64,000 bases of DNA from Cohnella endophytica (GTDB lineage: Bacteria; Bacillota; Bacilli; Paenibacillales; Paenibacillaceae): positions 248,001-312,000 of the forward strand of contig NZ_RBZM01000005.1 of NCBI RefSeq assembly GCF_003628305.1, read 5' to 3'. Below, piece after piece: positions 10,834 to 20,300 of this stretch. Position 1 is the first letter of the stretch; each line of letters opens with the position of its first letter. The translations under genes were made by a program, and so were the position numbers. The notes below the pieces were generated by a model. That model saw only the letters and a program-made list of their open reading frames with translations. It was not told the origin of the DNA and ran no database searches.

Positions 10834-11907
10834 TTGGCTAATACGGCTACCGAGAAGAAGCCGAATAACTGGAACAGCAATACGATAGCCGGTCTTGGTT
10901 TGGCGTTAATATTGCTGTTGTACTTCTTTTCGGCGAACGCTCCCGGAACGATCTTAAACAATCCGAAGCTGCAAATTTTCAAAAGCGTCTTTATCAGCAT
11001 TATTTTGGAAGCCATGCCATTCATTTTGATCGGCGTGTTCATATCCGCGTTGATTCAAGTATTCGTATCCGATCAAATGATTCAACGGGTCATTCCGAAA
11101 AATCCGATACTCGGGATTATTACCGCCAGCGTGTTGGGAATCATTTTCCCTTTGTGCGAGTGCGGAATGGTTCCCGCCATACGGAAATTGATCAAAAAAG
11201 GCATGCCTCTGTACGCGGCGACGACGTTTATTCTCGTTGGCCCGATCTTGAATCCGGTCGTTTTCTTGTCAACTTTGACCGCTTTTCGTTCACGACCGGA
11301 AATCGCGTATGCCCGGATGGGACTGGCATTCGCCGTTGCGCTTGTCATCGGTTTGATCGTCTATCGTTTCGTGAACAAAGACCAGCTTAAAGGCAATTCG
11401 AACCCGAGTGTTCAGGCTCATTCGCATTCGCATCATCATTCCGAACCGCATGAGCATGTTCATGTGCATGGACATAACGATCATCGCCATCCGCGTCCAA
11501 ACAAAATCGTCGAATTGATGGGGCATACGGTTAGCGAATTTTTCGACATGGGCAAATATTTGATATTCGGTTCCGTGCTCGTAGGTCTTTTGCAAACCTT
11601 CGTCGCTCAGAGCAGCTTGGTCGCTTTGGGACAAGGTCAAGGTAGCTCTAATTTGATCATGATGGGCTTAGGCTTTATTCTTTCGCTTTGTTCCACGTCC
11701 GATGCGTTCGTCGCTCAATCGTTCATGACCACATTCTCGAAAGGTTCGCTCGTCGCGTTTATGGTTTTCGGGCCGATGTTGAATCTAAAGGGACTTCTGA
11801 TGATGCTGGCCGTTTTCAAAACGAGGTTCGTCGTATTGATGAGCATTTTGGTGTTTGTTTTCGTCTACGTGGGAACGATCATTTTGGAAATGACGTTATT
11901 TAAATAA
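10834..11907 (+). CDS. UPF0718/DUF318-family permease with His-rich loop
   Basis: A 357-aa integral membrane protein starting at TTG after GGTGGG. It has about eight hydrophobic helices in two halves, each with a conserved family segment: FPLCECGMVP near residue 110 and LCSTSDAFVAQ near 290. Between the halves, roughly residues 190-220, lies a loop extremely rich in histidine (HSHSHHHSEPH and more), a likely metal-binding stretch. Family members such as B. subtilis YcgR occur beside TIGR03943 proteins such as YcgQ, exactly as here. The transported substrate is unproven. The gene follows the HupE-like gene by 34 bases. Confidence 0.85.
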   Translation: MANTATEKKPNNWNSNTIAGLGLALILLLYFFSANAPGTILNNPKLQIFKSVFISIILEAMPFILIGVFISALIQVFVSDQMIQRVIPKNPILGIITASVLGIIFPLCECGMVPAIRKLIKKGMPLYAATTFILVGPILNPVVFLSTLTAFRSRPEIAYARMGLAFAVALVIGLIVYRFVNKDQLKGNSNPSVQAHSHSHHHSEPHEHVHVHGHNDHRHPRPNKIVELMGHTVSEFFDMGKYLIFGSVLVGLLQTFVAQSSLVALGQGQGSSNLIMMGLGFILSLCSTSDAFVAQSFMTTFSKGSLVAFMVFGPMLNLKGLLMMLAVFKTRFVVLMSILVFVFVYVGTIILEMTLFK

Positions 11908-11943
11908 AAGCAGGATAGGACGCCATGATGAGAAGGTGAGCGC

Positions 11944-12888
11944 ATGAAAAAAATCGGCATTGCGGATGTACACAATTTTTTACGGGCCATCATTTTGCTC
12001 GGCTTCGCTAGCTTGATCGGTTACTTGGTGTTGACGGGCGATATTCTGCTGTACGTTACGCCGAAGCTGACCATTTATTTGAAGATAGCGGGTATCGGAT
12101 TGCTGGTCGTATCTCTGTTCCAGTTTTACATCTCCTTTATTTCGTTGAAGCGGGAAGTTATCGTCTGCAATTGCGGACATGATCATGATCATGACCACGG
12201 TCATGGCCACGAAGATGACGATCACCACAGCCACGAGCCTTCTCGTTCGTTGTGGAAAAACGTTCTTATTTATGGAATGTTTCTTTTGCCACTGTTGCTG
12301 GGCTCCCTTCTTCCGAACAAAGCGCTTGCCGGATCGCTCGCTAATCAGCGGGGCATGAATTTAGGCGGCGTATCCGTTAACGGAGGCTCAGCTCCCGCAG
12401 AACTGGTGGAGCTTGAAGGCAATGAGGATCCCGCGATAAGAAGTTTGTTTAAAACGGAACCTTACAATAAGGATTACGCGAAATTGGGCATGGTGCTCTA
12501 CCAACAAAATGTAATCGAGATGAAAGACGAATGGTTTATCGAGAAATTGCAGGCCATGAATACATTCGCCGATAATTTCAAAGGCAAGACCATTAAAATT
12601 ACCGGATTCGTATACCGCGAAGACGGGATGCCTGAGTCCCAATTCATCATCGGCAGAATGGCCATGACTCACTGTATCGCCGATATTTCCCCTTACGGAA
12701 TCATCGTCGATTCGCCGGATGCGAGCCAGTTCGAAAACGATAGTTGGATTACGGTAACAGGTACGATCGATTCGACGACCTTCCACGAATTAAAAGTGAT
12801 CAAGATCGATGTCGATCAAATCGAGCCTGCCCACGTTTCCAACGTTCCTTATGTGTATCCGGATTGGAACTTCGCTTCTAAGTTATAA
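11944..12888 (+). CDS. TIGR03943 (DUF1980, YcgQ-like) membrane protein
   Basis: A 314-aa protein with three N-terminal or central membrane helices, a histidine/aspartate-rich cytoplasmic or loop stretch (HDHDHDHGHGHEDDD near residues 80-95) and a soluble C-terminal domain (about 180-314) with an OB-like fold containing ITGFVYR and MTHCIAD. The family is usually encoded next to a UPF0718 permease and the two are thought to work as a pair. AGGTGA upstream fits the ATG start. The His-rich segments in both partners suggest a divalent metal substrate. Confidence 0.85.
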   Translation: MKKIGIADVHNFLRAIILLGFASLIGYLVLTGDILLYVTPKLTIYLKIAGIGLLVVSLFQFYISFISLKREVIVCNCGHDHDHDHGHGHEDDDHHSHEPSRSLWKNVLIYGMFLLPLLLGSLLPNKALAGSLANQRGMNLGGVSVNGGSAPAELVELEGNEDPAIRSLFKTEPYNKDYAKLGMVLYQQNVIEMKDEWFIEKLQAMNTFADNFKGKTIKITGFVYREDGMPESQFIIGRMAMTHCIADISPYGIIVDSPDASQFENDSWITVTGTIDSTTFHELKVIKIDVDQIEPAHVSNVPYVYPDWNFASKL

Positions 12889-12923
12889 CGTAGGCTTATA
12901 TTCGATTAAAGGAGGTTCATATC

Positions 12924-13820
12924 TTGTTGCTTAATTACGGAAGTATGATCGTTATAGCTTTGTTTGCGGGATATAACCTTTTCTTTATCGCGCGACGGAA
13001 TGAACGCATGGACGAATTCGCTCGTGCATTTGTCGGAACGTTTTTATCCTTTACGGCAAGCATGGCTTTCGGATTTATTTTCGCTCAAACTTTTGATTAC
13101 GATCTCTACCTCTCCATGGGATTCGGTATTTTGTTCGCTGCCGTTGCCACGGCGACAGTAGGTCTCTTGTTCAAAAGGAAGATCGGCTTGAATGCCGCCC
13201 TGGCCGGAGTGCTTGGCGCGCTGCTGGGGGCGGCTATCGGAAAGATGGTATTCGCAAGCGATAAACCGATATTGATTGCCGATACGATCTATATCGTTCT
13301 AATGTATTTGCTGCTAAAATTCGGCGAGTGGAAGACGAATCAAGAAACAGCGTCCGATAAGCCCAAGAAAGCAGCCTCCAAGAAGCTTTCTTCGCAGGCG
13401 AAAAATAAACCTGGATATGCCGGAGCCGTTGCGCTTGGCGTCGGAGTTGTCGTAGTCGCGCTTCTGATTACGACGCAGAAGGATCGCATCCTATCCGCGC
13501 AAATCGGGCTGCCGCAGTCGAAGGCCGCAACCTATGACGAGCAGAACGACTTGCAAGTGGCGACGATCGAAGTGACCAGTGCCGGCTTGTCGCCCCGGAA
13601 TACTCAATTTAAGTCGGGAACGATGATTAAAGCCATCTTTCATGTGCCTGCGAATTCCGGGGAGGATTGGAAATTAACGTCTGCGGAGTTGGACGTAGAC
13701 AATTCGCTTAAGCCCGGAGATAATATTTTTCTTATTAACAACCCGAATCCGGGAACCTATACCTTTAATTTAGGGCCAGGCAAAGGGCAATGCACCTTTA
13801 CCGTGGTTCCTGCGAGCTAG
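12924..13820 (+). CDS. membrane protein with C-terminal cupredoxin-like domain
   Basis: A 298-aa protein starting at TTG seven bases after AGGAGG (12911-12916). Residues 1-130 form about five hydrophobic helices, a Lys/Ala-rich segment follows (about 138-162), then one more helix (about 165-187) and an exported domain (about 205-298) resembling cupredoxins of the EfeO/cupredoxin_1 type. The end, NPGTYTFNLGPGKGQCTFTV, has a cysteine but not the full copper-site set I would expect, so metal binding is uncertain. It is the last gene of the metal-related operon. Confidence 0.65.
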   Translation: MLLNYGSMIVIALFAGYNLFFIARRNERMDEFARAFVGTFLSFTASMAFGFIFAQTFDYDLYLSMGFGILFAAVATATVGLLFKRKIGLNAALAGVLGALLGAAIGKMVFASDKPILIADTIYIVLMYLLLKFGEWKTNQETASDKPKKAASKKLSSQAKNKPGYAGAVALGVGVVVVALLITTQKDRILSAQIGLPQSKAATYDEQNDLQVATIEVTSAGLSPRNTQFKSGTMIKAIFHVPANSGEDWKLTSAELDVDNSLKPGDNIFLINNPNPGTYTFNLGPGKGQCTFTVVPAS

Positions 13821-13841
13821 TATCGAAATCGATGAAAACCC

Positions 13842-13903
13842 AAAGAAATCGCTTTTTGTAAATGGCGGAAATCCATTTTAATAAAAGCGATTTCTTTTTT
13901 TTT
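13842..13903 (+). terminator. strong rho-independent terminator
   Basis: AAAGAAATCGCTTTT at 13842 pairs with AAAAGCGATTTCTTT ending about 13897, followed by a long T run. It closes the four-gene operon. Confidence 0.85.
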
Positions 13904-14038
13904 GTCGATCCTGAAATTATGTGAAATACTCCAAGGAAATGTTTTCATTGCCTCGATATTTATTGGATAAATTTAGAAATGTTAACTATGTAAAATGTAA
14001 TTTACAAACCGAATTCCATCTCTTATAGTGAAGTTATC

Positions 14039-14077
14039 TTCACATAATGATCACAGATGTATTTACAAATGTTCACA
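14039..14077 (+). promoter_or_regulatory. four TTnACA-like hexamers (putative PhoP-type box)
   Basis: TTCACA (14039), ATCACA (14050), TTTACA (14062) and TTCACA (14072) are spaced 11, 12 and 10 bp. The region in front of the paralogous gene at 322 has the same layout (213, 224, 236, 246), although its second position is degenerate. PhoP of Bacillus binds direct TT(A/C/T)ACA repeats with 11-bp spacing. The protein is not identified by the sequence alone. Confidence 0.5.
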
Positions 14078-14301
14078 GTTAGGGGGGTGTTGCTTAGCGA
14101 GCACGGGTCGCACGGGGATGTCGATGTTCGATGGAACGAAAGAAGCCGCTATCAAATGACCTTTGGCGGGGAGCATTGATAGACGGCTTGGCGAGCTTCT
14201 TTAGCGATGGCTTATTTTACCATGCCAAGGTGAAGCTGTTTGTTATTTTATCATTTGTTGGATGTTTGGTGCAAGAAAACGATCATGGGAGGTCACATCG
14301 A
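14078..14301 (+). promoter_or_regulatory. long structured 5' leader of the dockerin surface gene
   Basis: About 220 bases separate the putative operator from the start codon. A stem of two six-base helices (AAGCCG-TATCAA at 14143-14155 with TTGATA-CGGCTT at 14176-14189) dominates. The reading frame stays open 57 codons upstream to an ATG at 14131, but that ATG has no ribosome site and precedes the signal peptide. I see no match to a riboswitch class I know. Confidence 0.4.
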
Positions 14302-17300
14302 ATGTCTAGTTTGGTAAGCAAGCATAAGAAGTGGTACAGCCTTGCGATGACAGCGATTATGCTGACAACAATCATTTTGCCAAACGGATGGCTCCCTGCG
14401 GCGAAAGCCGCCGCGGCCAATCATGTCGTCATTAGTGGAATATTCGGCGGCAACGGCGCAACTAATCTTTACGGCAGCGATTATGTTGAACTATACAATC
14501 CAACGGACGGCAATGTCGCTCTAGACGGCTGGTCCATCCAATATGCATCCGCGACTGGCGCGTTTACGCAACAAAACGCCATTCCATCCGGGCAATCGAT
14601 AAAAGCGCACGGATACTATTTGATCAAGCTGGTAACGACGGCCGGCGGACCGAATCTCCCCGTGACCGAGGACATGACCGGTACGATCAACTTGTCGGGA
14701 ACGGCGGGTAAAGTGGCCCTGGCTAAAGTGACGACGGGGATCACCGGCGTTACCGATCCGAACGCGGTAGACGTTGTCGGATACGGAACGACAGCGACCG
14801 GGTATGAAGGTTCCGGTCCAACGGCGGCGCCTTCGTCAACAACGGCGCTCATGCGCAAAACGAACTTAGGAAACGATCCTGTTCTGACAAGCGGCGAAGG
14901 TAACGGTTGGGATAATGACGATAACAAAACGGACTTCGTCGTGACCGCGACGCCGAAAATCCGCAATTCGTCCAGTCCGGTAGAACCGGCTTTAAGCGGC
15001 GGCGGGACCGAAACTCCTCCTCCATCGGAGAAGTCCGCAAACCCAACGGCAAGCTTGATTACGCTCCGCGATGACTATACAACGCTTACGGGCGCGGCGG
15101 GAGCGGTAACTGGCGGCTCGACGGTTAACGTCTACTTTCAAGACAACTCGCTAGCGGGTTCGACAACCGCTTTGAGCGACGGCTCCTTTGCTCTTACGTT
15201 CGGCAATCCGGGCCAGAATGCGTCCGTGCAGGTGTCCGCTACGGAGAAAGGCAAAGACGCAAGCGACAAAGTAAACGTATCGGTTCAAAAATCGGCGAAA
15301 CCGGACGCCAGCAAAATCACGTTCGTAAACGCTTCCACGGTGACCGGGGTTGCGGGCGCTGTTCCCAACAACGCGGTTGTTAACGTTTATTTCGCCGACA
15401 ATTCGCTTGCAGGGACGACAACGGCTGCCGCGAACGGTTCGTTCAGCGCAACTCTTTCGAATTCCGGCAATAAAACGACGGTTAATGTAGCCGCCAAAGA
15501 AAACGGCAAGTTGGAAAGCGATAAAGCAAGCGTTAGTTTGACCGTCTCGGGAGGAGCATTCCAACCGGGCGACGTCGTCATTAGCCAGATTTACGCGAAT
15601 GGCGGCAATAGCGGCGCTTTCTACAAAAACAAACTTTTCGAGCTTTACAACAATACGGACCGCGATATCAACTTTAACAATCAATGGGCGCTCATCTATG
15701 TATCGGCGACAGGTACGAGCTTTGGCGCTGGCACCAAGTTGACCGGTACGATTAAAGCGCATGGATATTATCTTGTCGGAGGCGCTTCAGGCACGACTGG
15801 CGCCGATCTTCCGATCACGCCGGATCAAACGACTACGTTGAACCCGAGCGGATCCGCGGGCGGAATTCTCGCTCTCGCGAATTCGACGACCGGTTTATCG
15901 AGCCAAGACGATCCGAACGCGATCGATATCGTGGCTTACGGCAACGGAACGAACACAAGCTTTGCGACGAAAACCGATCACTGGGGAACTCCTTACTATT
16001 CGTCCATGATCGGTGGAGGAACATTGCTTCGCAAGACGGATGTGGGTTCCGAACCAAGAGCAGCTTTCGGCTTGGGCAACGGCTTTTTCTCCAAAGACGT
16101 TTCCAAGGATTTCGTTATCAACGCGCCGAATAGCACGGCGAATCCGGAAGAAGTTAAATTCAGGAACACCAAATCCATGCTTTCTCCGGATGCTTCGAAA
16201 ATCGGCTTGACGAATACGGCTGTAACAGGCGCTGCCGGTTCAGTTCCGGCTTCGACAACGGTTAAGGTATATGTGGAAAACGGCGGCAACGTTACGGTTG
16301 CGGGACAAACGACTTCGGGTGCGGATGGTTCATTCAATACTACTATCACCAACCCGAACCAATCGGTTTACGTGACGTACACGGATGCTTCCCAGAAAGA
16401 AAGCGTCTATTCGCGGGTAGACAAAACGCCGAACGCGGGCGCGGTCGTTCCGATCGGGCAGCTTCGCACGAACGATGCGAACGGTCTTCTGCTGAATATC
16501 GGATACGCGACCACCGTCGAGGGCGTCGTGACTTCCGGGAATAAAGCGCTTGGCACCGAAAAAACTAGCTTCTATATTCAGGATGCAACGGGCGGTATCA
16601 GCGTCATCGGCGCCAAAGATCCGACCTTCGCCATTCAACCGGGACACAAAGTAAGAGTGGCGGGCACCGTCGCCTTTACGGCAAGTACGGCTCAATTCGT
16701 CGCCGTTTCCGTGACGGATCTGGGCACGGCCACCCCTCTTACGGCAGCCGCGGTTACGCTGGACTCTTTGAATGCGTATGCGAAAGCGGAGCCTTTGGAA
16801 GGCAAGTTGGTTACTTTCACGGGGAAAGTCGCGAATGTGCCGACTTCCGGACCGGAGTATAACATTACGGTAGCCGATGAAGCGGGCAACTCCGCTAACG
16901 TTCGCATCGTGCCGACTTCCGGCATCGACGTCGCCGGCGGCGCCGTGACGTTGGGCGAAACGTACACCTTTACGGGGATCGTAGGACAATACAAATTGAC
17001 TTCTCCGTATACGAGCGGGTATTACGTTCTGCCTCGCAATGCTTCCGATATTCGCGGAGAATTGCAATTGGATCACACGCCGCTGCTTAAAGCTTACACC
17101 GGCGTTGACGCGAGCTTCAAAGCGAGCGCCAAATTCGCGGACACCGTAACGATCTGGTACAAAGGCCAAGGAGGCTCCTCCTATACGGCGGTACCGATGG
17201 CATCCGCGGACGGACTCAATTATAACGGTAAAATTTTGAAAGGCAGCATGCCGACCGGCAAGCTTCTGTATTATATCGAAGCGGTCGGCGGCGGCAAAAC

Positions 17301-20300
17301 GAAATCCGTCGGCACGGCGGCAGCACCGATCGCCATCGATATCGTTCAAGATAAAGACGGGCCGGAATACTCCAATCCGCTTCCGCTAGTCGGGGATCAA
17401 TTGGAGACGAAACATCCAGTCATCTCCGTCAGCATGGACGATCCGAACGGCGTCGACGCCGCTACCGCTACGATCTCTATCGACAATGTCAATTTCACTT
17501 CGAAAGCCGTCGTGACGGAAAGCGGAATTAAGTTGACGTTGACGACTAGCGACGACTTGACGGAAGGCGAGCACACCGTAAAAGTGACGTCGAAGGACAA
17601 GCTCGGCAATCCGTCGACCTACAGCTGGACGTTTAAGGTTTTGCCGAGATTTACGGGCGGCAATCACTATCGCGGTACGACGCACAACCATACGAACATT
17701 TCGCATGACGCGGCGGGCGCTCCGGAAGACGCTTTGAAAGCGGCTTTGGCGCATGACTACGATTGGTTCGCCTTCTCCGACCACTCGCACGATATCGATG
17801 CGAAATTGGTCGGCACGGACACCGTAGATCATAAGGGCATGCCGGAACGCAAAGGCGGTTCGGATTGGCAGCTAACGAAAGACTTGGCGAACCAATACAC
17901 GAAAAACGGAAGCTTCGTCGTATTCCCGGCGTTCGAAATGACCTCGACGACATGGGGACATTCCAACGTATTCGGAACGACGAACTTCATTGACCGCGTG
18001 CAAAACGGAGGCCAGTACCAAAAGCTGCAAAATTATTACGCATGGGTGCTGACGTACGACGATGTCGTCGCTCAATTTAACCACCCGGCAATGTCGGCCA
18101 ACGCGTTCGATAATTTCATTCCTTACGATAAAAACGTGGATCGCCTCTTCACGATGCTTGAGGTAGGGAACGGTTCCGGTAACTATTCCTATGCGAACGC
18201 GCAAGACAAGTTTTTCAACGCGCTCGATTTGGGTTGGCACGTATCGCCGACTTACGGCGAAGACAACCATGATGCGACATGGGGCCAAACGAAGCAGCGC
18301 ACCGTTATCGTAGCGAAAGATTTGACTCAGGAATCTTTGCTGGATGCGATGAAAAAAATGCACGTCTACTTCACCGAAGATCCTAACGCCAAGCTGGACG
18401 TTACGGCTAGTGGCTGGTATATGGGTTCGACGGTGGATACGAAAGATCTGCAGTTTAACATTACCGGCAGCGACCCCGTGCTGGAGCAAAAGAGCAATCC
18501 GAAATACAGCTTCCTGAAAACGACGTCCAACGACAATATCGCGAAAGTCGAACTGGTTACGAACGGCGGAAGAGTTATCGACACGTATACGCCGACTTCG
18601 GATTCGACATCGTTTAACTGGAAACCGAACGTCAACGTTGCGGGCGGCCAGCAATGGTTCGTCGTACGCGTAACGCAAAAAGACGGCGACAGAGTGTACT
18701 CTTCGCCAATCTGGTCGCCGGTAGAGCCGGTGTCGGTTAAAGTCAGCGACGTATCGGCAACGGACGGAGCGATCGTAGGAGGATTCTCCGCCAATCTGCA
18801 AGCGGGAATCAGCAACCTCGGTACAGTAGACGTAACGAACGTAACAGCTCACTTCTATTACGATCAAGTAGATGCGAGCCATTTCATCGGGGATGCCGCG
18901 ATTGCTTCGCTCAAATCGAATGCTTCCGCAACCGCATCGGTTACGTGGGCGGCTCCGGTCGCCGGGGAACACAAGATCGTCGTTGTACTCTCCTCGTCGG
19001 ACAACGATCTCGGAGATAACAAATACGAGCAAGCGTTCAGCATCAAAGCGCCGCTCGGAAAAACGGTCTTGATCGATGCATCCAAACAAAATGAAAATTC
19101 GACCAAAGATGCCGGAACGTACAAGGATAATATGAAGCTGTTCACTGTAATGATGAGACAGCAAGGATACACGGTTGCCGAGAATGCATTGCCGATTACC
19201 GACGCGGTACTCAGCAACGCAACCGTACTGTATATTTCCCATCCTTCTACGGCATACGGCGCATCCGAGATCGCGGCGATCAACAAGTTTGTCGCGAACG
19301 GAGGATCACTGCTTCTTACCGAGAAAAGCAACTTTGGCGGTTCGAACCAAAACTTGAACTCCATTCTGTCGGGCGTCGGTTCTACCCTGATGGTGAACGA
19401 CGACGGCGTGTTCGACGAGACGGCTTACGGCAACTTCTGGGCAACGCCGCTCACCTCGAACTTCTCCGTTCGGGCGCATCCGACTCCGGTTAGCAACAAC
19501 CTGACCGATTTCGTATCGACTATCGAGTACTACAGCGGCTCGAGCCTTGCCAAGAACGACGGTTCCGGCGGAAAAGTCGCCCTTACGAACAGCGATACGG
19601 TTACGGTTCTTGTAAGAGGTAACGAAACGACGTTCCAAGATTCCCCAACCATTAAGGCGGGAAGCGCGCAATACAACGTACAGACGTCCAAAGGTAAAAC
19701 CGGACCCGCGCTGACCGATGTGACCGGCGGATCCGCTATTCCGCTTATCGCTTCCGAGACAGTAGGCAAAGGACGCGTTGTCGTATCGGGGATGAACATC
19801 TTCAACGACAAGCAAATGGATCAGACGTTTAGCCCGAAAGGCAACGATCCGTTTGCGCTGAACGTAGTGAACTGGCTGTCGCACCTTGAACCGAAGGTGA
19901 CGAACATCGCGGATGCTCGCAAGCTTCCGGACGGCACGCAAGTGCTCATCCAAGGTAAAGTGACGACGGCGGCCGGTGTATTCTTCGACTCGGCATACGT
20001 TCAAGATGCTACCGGCGGTATTATGGCATTTAACGAAGTGCCGGTAGGCAGCTTGAAGCTCGGCGATGAGGTACGCGTATACGGTCATATTAAAATTTTC
20101 GAGAACAATACGGAAATCGAGTTCGACAAGTTTGACAACAGTATCGTAAAAGTAAGCTCGGGGACGCCTGTTGAGCCGAAAGCGGTAAGTACGAAGCAGT
20201 CGGTTAGCGACGAATATCAGGGTCAGTTGGTCAAAGTTACCGGTAAGGTGACTTCGATTCCGGATGACACCTCCTATATCGTCAACGACGGTTCCGGCGA

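Noticed and set aside
14096..14200. c-di-GMP or c-di-AMP riboswitch in the dockerin gene leader
   Set aside because: I could not find the conserved cores of the GEMM, c-di-GMP-II or ydaO classes. Only a generic hairpin is supported.
14131..14301. In-frame upstream start of the dockerin protein
   Set aside because: The ATG at 14131 has no ribosome site and would place 57 residues before a clear signal peptide. ATG 14302 behind GGGAGG fits export.
17872..19242. 456-codon open frame on the minus strand inside the dockerin gene
   Set aside because: It mirrors a large real gene, has no ribosome site and gives an Arg/Val-rich sequence with no recognisable domain. The same applies to many other long antisense frames in the surface genes.
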